Below, one piece after another: positions 60,549 to 64,000 of a stretch of DNA of 64,000 bases. Position 1 is the stretch's first letter; the number at the start of each line of letters is the position of its first letter. The notes under the pieces are model-generated. The model did not search any database, had not been told where the DNA came from, and saw only the letters and a list, made by a program, of their open reading frames with translations. The position numbers were made by a program, and so were the translations under genes. The DNA is from Gemmatimonadales bacterium (GTDB lineage Bacteria; Gemmatimonadota; Gemmatimonadetes; Gemmatimonadales; GWC2-71-9), in contig DASYCE010000001.1 of assembly GCA_036500345.1 (NCBI GenBank), positions 1-64,000 of the forward strand, in the 5' to 3' direction.

Positions 60549-60938
60549 GTGGCCCGCATCATGGTTGTCGACGACGACGCGTCAGTCCGGCGCGTGCTCC
60601 GGCTTGCGTTCGAGCGGGCGGGCCACACCGTCATCGAGGCCGAGTCGGCCTTTCAGGCGCTCGACCTGCTGCGCAGCGACGGCGCTCCCGACGCGGTCGT
60701 CAGCGATGTCCTCATGCCCGGCATGAGCGGGCTGCAGTTCTACCAGCACCTGAGCGAGCGAGCCCCCAACCTCCGCAACCGCGTGGTCTTCCTGAGTGGC
60801 GCCAACCGCGACCCTCGAATCCACGTACCGATTGAGCAGCTCGGTGTGCCGCTCCTCGGCAAGCTCGATGATCCTCGGCTGGTGATCGACGCGATCCGCG
60901 TGGCGCTCCTCCGGCCCACCGACACCACCGGAAGCTGA
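60549..60938 (+). CDS. stand-alone response-regulator receiver
   Basis: A 129-residue single receiver domain. VVDDDASVRRVL has the acidic pair, phospho-Asp is in AVVSDVLMPGMSG, and the switch Ser is in VFLSGANRD. The conserved Lys-Pro near the end reads GKLDDPRL, so the usual Pro is replaced. There is no output domain; such proteins relay phosphate or control partner proteins. GTG 60549 is divergent from tig. Confidence 0.88.
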   Translation: MARIMVVDDDASVRRVLRLAFERAGHTVIEAESAFQALDLLRSDGAPDAVVSDVLMPGMSGLQFYQHLSERAPNLRNRVVFLSGANRDPRIHVPIEQLGVPLLGKLDDPRLVIDAIRVALLRPTDTTGS

Positions 60939-61015
60939 GTTTGCACCCGCCGCGAGTGAATCGTGGCGTTACACTTGTCGCCAACCCCAACCATCCCCGT
61001 TCGAGAGCCTTCTTC

Positions 61016-62680
61016 ATGCGCCGTGCTCTGTTCGCCGTCACCTTTGTCGTTGCTGCCGCGTCACAGGCCGTGGCGCAGCAGCCACGCCGCGGGTTCACCC
61101 ATGCCGACACTCTCCGCGCCGCCAACGGCCCCGGCCGCTCGTGGTGGGATGCGACTTTCTACGACCTCCATACCTATGTCTCCCCGGCCGATTCATCGAT
61201 CCACGGCTGGAACGGGATCACCTACAAGGTCCTGGCGCCCGCCCAGGAGATGCAGATCGACCTGCAGCTGCCGCTCGAGATGGACAGCGTCGTCCAGGAC
61301 GGGAAGACGCTGACCTCGCGCCGCGACGGCAACGCCTTCTTCGTGACGCTCACCTCGCCGCAGCGGAAGGGGACGACGCGGACGGTGACGGCGTACTACC
61401 ACGGCAAGCCGGTCGCCGCTCGCCGGCCGCCGTGGGACGGCGGCTTCATCTGGCAGCACGACTCGCTCGGCCGGCTCTGGGTCGCGACGGCGAACGAGGG
61501 GCTCGGCGCGTCGGTCTGGTGGCCCGACAAGGACATCGCCTCCGACGAACCCGATTCGCAGCGAATCGCCATCACCGTTCCCGATCCGATGCAGGATGTC
61601 TCGAACGGCCGTCTGCGGAGCACCCGCAGGAACGGCGACGGCACCACGACGTACGAGTGGTTTGTCACCGAGCCGATCAACAACTACGACGTGGAAGTGA
61701 ACGCCGGTGGCTACGCCCATTTCAGCGATGTCTTCAAGGGCGAGGCGGGGAATCTCACGCTCGATTTCTGGCCGCTGAGCTTCCATCTCGACACTGCCAA
61801 GGTGCAGTTCCAGCAGGCGAAGTCGATGCTGTCGTGCTTCGAGCACTGGTTCGGGCCGTATCCCTGGTATGCTGACGGGTACAAGCTGGTCGAAGCGCCG
61901 CACCTCGGCATGGAGCACCAGAGCGGCGTGGCCTACGGCAACAAGTACAAGAACGGCTACTCCGGCCGCGACCTCTCGAAGACCGGCATCGGTCTGAAGT
62001 GGGACTTCATCATCGTGCACGAAAGCGCGCACGAATGGTGGGGGAACAACATCACCGGCAACGCGTCAAGCGACATGTGGATCCACGAATCGTTCGCGAA
62101 CTACGCCGAGAACCTCTACACCGAATGTCAGCAGGGGAAGGACGCCGGGGCGAAGTACGTGATCGGCACCCGTTCCCTGGTACGGAATGACTCGCCGATC
62201 ATCCCCGACTCGGGAATGCATGTCGAAGGGTCCGGCGACGTGTACTACAAGGGCGGCAACATGCTGCACACCATCCGCCACCTCGTCGACAACGACGACA
62301 AGTGGCGCGACGTGTTGCGCGGCTTGCAGCACCATTTCTGGCACCAGACCGCGTCGACCCGGCCGTTCGAGGAAGAATTCAACAAGCTCGCGGGGAAGAA
62401 TTTCGACAAGGTCTTCGATCAGTACCTCACGACCACCAGGATTCCGACGCTCGAATACAGGATCGCGGGGAACAAGCTCTCCTACCGGTGGGTCGACGTC
62501 GTCCCCGGCTTCGACATGCCGGTTCGCGTGACGTTGAACGGCAACGGCTATTCGTGGATCCATCCGACGCCCGACTGGAAGGATTCGCCGATTGCGCTGC
62601 CGTCGGGAACACCGTTCACCGTCGACGAGAATTTCTACGTGAAGGCGCACGACGTGGGCTCGGGAACCGGAACGGAGTGA
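61016..62680 (+). CDS. secreted M1-family zinc aminopeptidase
   Basis: A 554-residue exported metallopeptidase. ATG 61016 opens a signal peptide ending ASQAVA|QQPRRG. The M1 zinc site is HESAHEWWGN (His335, His339) with Glu358 in WIHESFANY. The substrate motif normally GAMEN reads LGMEHQSGVAYGN. N-terminal beta domain (about 40-225) and the catalytic region follow in the usual order, but the long helical C-terminal domain of full M1 enzymes is missing, ending after FTVDENFYVKAHDV. Likely a periplasmic or secreted peptidase that trims N-terminal residues for nutrition. Confidence 0.92.
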   Translation: MRRALFAVTFVVAAASQAVAQQPRRGFTHADTLRAANGPGRSWWDATFYDLHTYVSPADSSIHGWNGITYKVLAPAQEMQIDLQLPLEMDSVVQDGKTLTSRRDGNAFFVTLTSPQRKGTTRTVTAYYHGKPVAARRPPWDGGFIWQHDSLGRLWVATANEGLGASVWWPDKDIASDEPDSQRIAITVPDPMQDVSNGRLRSTRRNGDGTTTYEWFVTEPINNYDVEVNAGGYAHFSDVFKGEAGNLTLDFWPLSFHLDTAKVQFQQAKSMLSCFEHWFGPYPWYADGYKLVEAPHLGMEHQSGVAYGNKYKNGYSGRDLSKTGIGLKWDFIIVHESAHEWWGNNITGNASSDMWIHESFANYAENLYTECQQGKDAGAKYVIGTRSLVRNDSPIIPDSGMHVEGSGDVYYKGGNMLHTIRHLVDNDDKWRDVLRGLQHHFWHQTASTRPFEEEFNKLAGKNFDKVFDQYLTTTRIPTLEYRIAGNKLSYRWVDVVPGFDMPVRVTLNGNGYSWIHPTPDWKDSPIALPSGTPFTVDENFYVKAHDVGSGTGTE

Positions 62681-62774
62681 ACCGCATCGGTCCTCGCGAT
62701 CGGTGTACGATGCCGTGACGTCAACCGTCTCCTCGACAGCGGCACGCGATTCAACTTTCGCGAGGAGGCGGACG

Positions 62775-63149
62775 ATGTTGCGTGACTTCACGAGATTCCT
62801 CAGCGACGACCCGATGGATGTCCTGCTCAATCCCCGGCGGACCGAGGAGCAGGACCGGGCGAGGGCGGCTGGTGCATCGCGGTTGCAGGCACTCGGCGTC
62901 CGGCTCACCGGCACCGAGACGAGCGACGAGATCGGGGACCTTCTCGACGCGATCGAGGCGTTCGAAGAGGCGGTGGAATCGCGCGGCGGCGACCTGATGA
63001 TCGATGAGGGGCCGCACGGCGTGACGACCGAGCCGGAATCTCCCGATTTCGTCCTCCCAAGGCGCGGCGACCACGAATCGGTGGCAGCGTTCAGGGCTCG
63101 GCTCATCGACACCGCATCCCGGCTCAGGGAGATCGGTCAGCGCCGTTGA
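62775..63149 (+). CDS. hypothetical small protein
   Basis: A 124-residue cytosolic protein of no recognised family. GAGGAGG at 62762-62768 fixes ATG 62775. The sequence is helical and acidic (TMLRDFTRFLSDDPMDVLLN, TSDEIGDLLDAIEAFEEAVE), with a C-terminal helix (FRARLIDTASRLREIGQ). No catalytic or membrane motif was found. Confidence 0.6.
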   Translation: MLRDFTRFLSDDPMDVLLNPRRTEEQDRARAAGASRLQALGVRLTGTETSDEIGDLLDAIEAFEEAVESRGGDLMIDEGPHGVTTEPESPDFVLPRRGDHESVAAFRARLIDTASRLREIGQRR

Positions 63150-63189
63150 TCGGCGCGGGAGGCGCTTGGTCGGCTCCCGGAAGTCGTTG

Positions 63190-63228
63190 ATCGAACCGGC
63201 CACGCGCGGTCGGCTCTTTCGGTTCGAT
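63190..63228. terminator. hairpin before the final lipoprotein gene
   Basis: ATCGAACCG (63190-63198) pairs with CGGTTCGAT (63220-63228), a 9-bp stem with a 21-base loop. It may end transcription from the gene at 62775 or serve as an operator for the next gene, whose promoter could include TACACT just after. Confidence 0.35.
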
Positions 63229-63397
63229 ATTTGACGGTACACTTTCTCGCCGGCTTCTGGCGCCGGATTCTCAATGGCACCCCCCGTCGCATCCGGGTAT
63301 GGTTCAACTCATGAGATACGCCCCTGAAGTGACCAGCGTCGGACTCCGCCGGCCGAGGGCAGTTAACCTTGGCCGGAAGCGCTCCGTCCTTACGAAC

Positions 63398-64000
63398 ATG
63401 ATCCCAGCGTCCTTCGCCTCCCGCGCCGCGCGCCGCTCGTGGTGGCTCGCAGCAGCTGCCGGCGCCGCCTTCCTCGCGGCGTGCAGCAGCACCTCCCCGG
63501 GGAACACCGGCGTCCCGAGCGGACCGTTCGTCAACAATCCGTGCTCGCCGGGAACAGTCAATCTTGGCGTCGCGCAGAGCGTCCTGCTCGACTGCAGCAA
63601 CGGCGGGTCGACGGTATCGCTGGCCGGTAACGGTGCCAGTTATGTGGTCGTGGCACAGTTCGCGACCAACCTGGTTGCCAATCAGAACATCCCTTACACA
63701 CTCGAGACCGGCACCCTCGCGACGGCCAACCTGACGGCGCAGCGGGTGGCCGCGATGCGATCGGCAAGCACCACGGCGTTTCTGTCGCGCGGGACGTTGC
63801 CGCCGAAGCGGCCGATGGAAAACCAGGCGGCGTTCGAGCGCGCGGTGATCGGCCACGCGGCGAGCGTCAGCTATCCGCGGATGTCCGCGCGCCCGCTCGC
63901 TCATGAGATCGCGCCGCCGACACTGGGTAGCACCCGCACCTTCCGGGTCCTTTCCAACTTCAATGCCAATTCCTTCTCGACGGCGACAGCGCAGCTCGCG
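63398..64000 (+). CDS. lipoprotein, 3' end outside window
   Basis: The reading frame stays open from ATG 63398 to the last base (201 codons). Residues 1-30 form a signal (Trp-Trp-Leu-Ala core) with a lipobox LAAC in AAFLAACSST. The mature part starts with Ser/Thr/Gly-rich sequence, then beta-rich repeats around SPGTVNLGVAQSVLLDCSNG and YVVVAQFATNL. The ending lies beyond the window, so size and family are open. Upstream ATG at 63312 is out of frame. Confidence 0.65.
   Translation, partial: MIPASFASRAARRSWWLAAAAGAAFLAACSSTSPGNTGVPSGPFVNNPCSPGTVNLGVAQSVLLDCSNGGSTVSLAGNGASYVVVAQFATNLVANQNIPYTLETGTLATANLTAQRVAAMRSASTTAFLSRGTLPPKRPMENQAAFERAVIGHAASVSYPRMSARPLAHEIAPPTLGSTRTFRVLSNFNANSFSTATAQLA

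Overview
The window looks like chromosome from a GC-rich Gram-negative bacterium of the Gemmatimonadota (FCB group). The evidence is indirect: high GC, many secreted outer-membrane beta-barrel and 6-bladed propeller proteins, late menaquinone (not ubiquinone) genes, a GspE-type ATPase fused to a receiver domain, and PASTA-less Ser/Thr kinases with several membrane segments. No rRNA, tRNA, CRISPR array, IS element or prophage was seen. Coding density is very high. No gap between genes exceeds about 250 bases, and many neighbouring genes share 4-base ATGA or GTGA start/stop overlaps.

Layout. 1-8.4 kb: secreted beta-barrel and SH3-like proteins on the + strand, then a minus-strand group (moeA, a beta-barrel, a QueD-like protein with a broken catalytic triad, another beta-barrel, gpmI), then a three-module SH3 protein. 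8.4-16.4 kb: an enolase-superfamily enzyme with a TauE-like permease, guaB, an APC amino-acid permease, an NrnA-like phosphoesterase, and an Fe-S pair (NifU-like domain plus Mrp ATPase). 16.4-18.6 kb: sigma factor, zinc-finger anti-sigma factor and a membrane protein. 18.7-22.9 kb: a tightly overlapping menG-ubiD-ubiA-ubiX-phosphodiesterase operon, whose UbiA/UbiD/UbiX set fits the late futalosine menaquinone route. 22.9-31.1 kb: mainly minus strand, with a truncated UvrC-like nuclease, mutM, VOC protein, small HTH regulator, propeller, purD, M48 peptidase, cystathionine-type PLP enzyme and an orphan DNA methyltransferase. 31.2-35.5 kb: a REC-HD-GYP regulator overlapping glmM, then glmS (amino-sugar synthesis). 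35.5-42.4 kb: lipoproteins, YdeI-like protein, dtd-maf, trpE and a large outer-membrane protein. 42.5-49.1 kb: GspE-REC fusion, Nudix hydrolase, a propeller with two small Cys-rich secreted proteins, and a Ser/Thr kinase. 49.1-55.0 kb: a 1584-residue RHS/YD-repeat protein overlapping a small membrane protein, a candidate toxin-immunity arrangement. 55.2-60.5 kb: tig-clpP-clpX-engB, followed by a secreted protein and a hexapeptide acyltransferase. 60.5-64 kb: receiver-only regulator, M1 peptidase, a small protein and a lipoprotein cut by the window end.

Two window-wide patterns matter most. First, all 16 proteins with a recognisable signal peptidase I signal have Gln directly after the predicted cleavage site (the Q-rule known from Bacteroidota), which points to N-terminal pyroglutamate on exported proteins. 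Second, at least seven genes have a TA-rich -10-like hexamer only 6-8 bases before the start codon and no Shine-Dalgarno, which suggests leaderless mRNAs.
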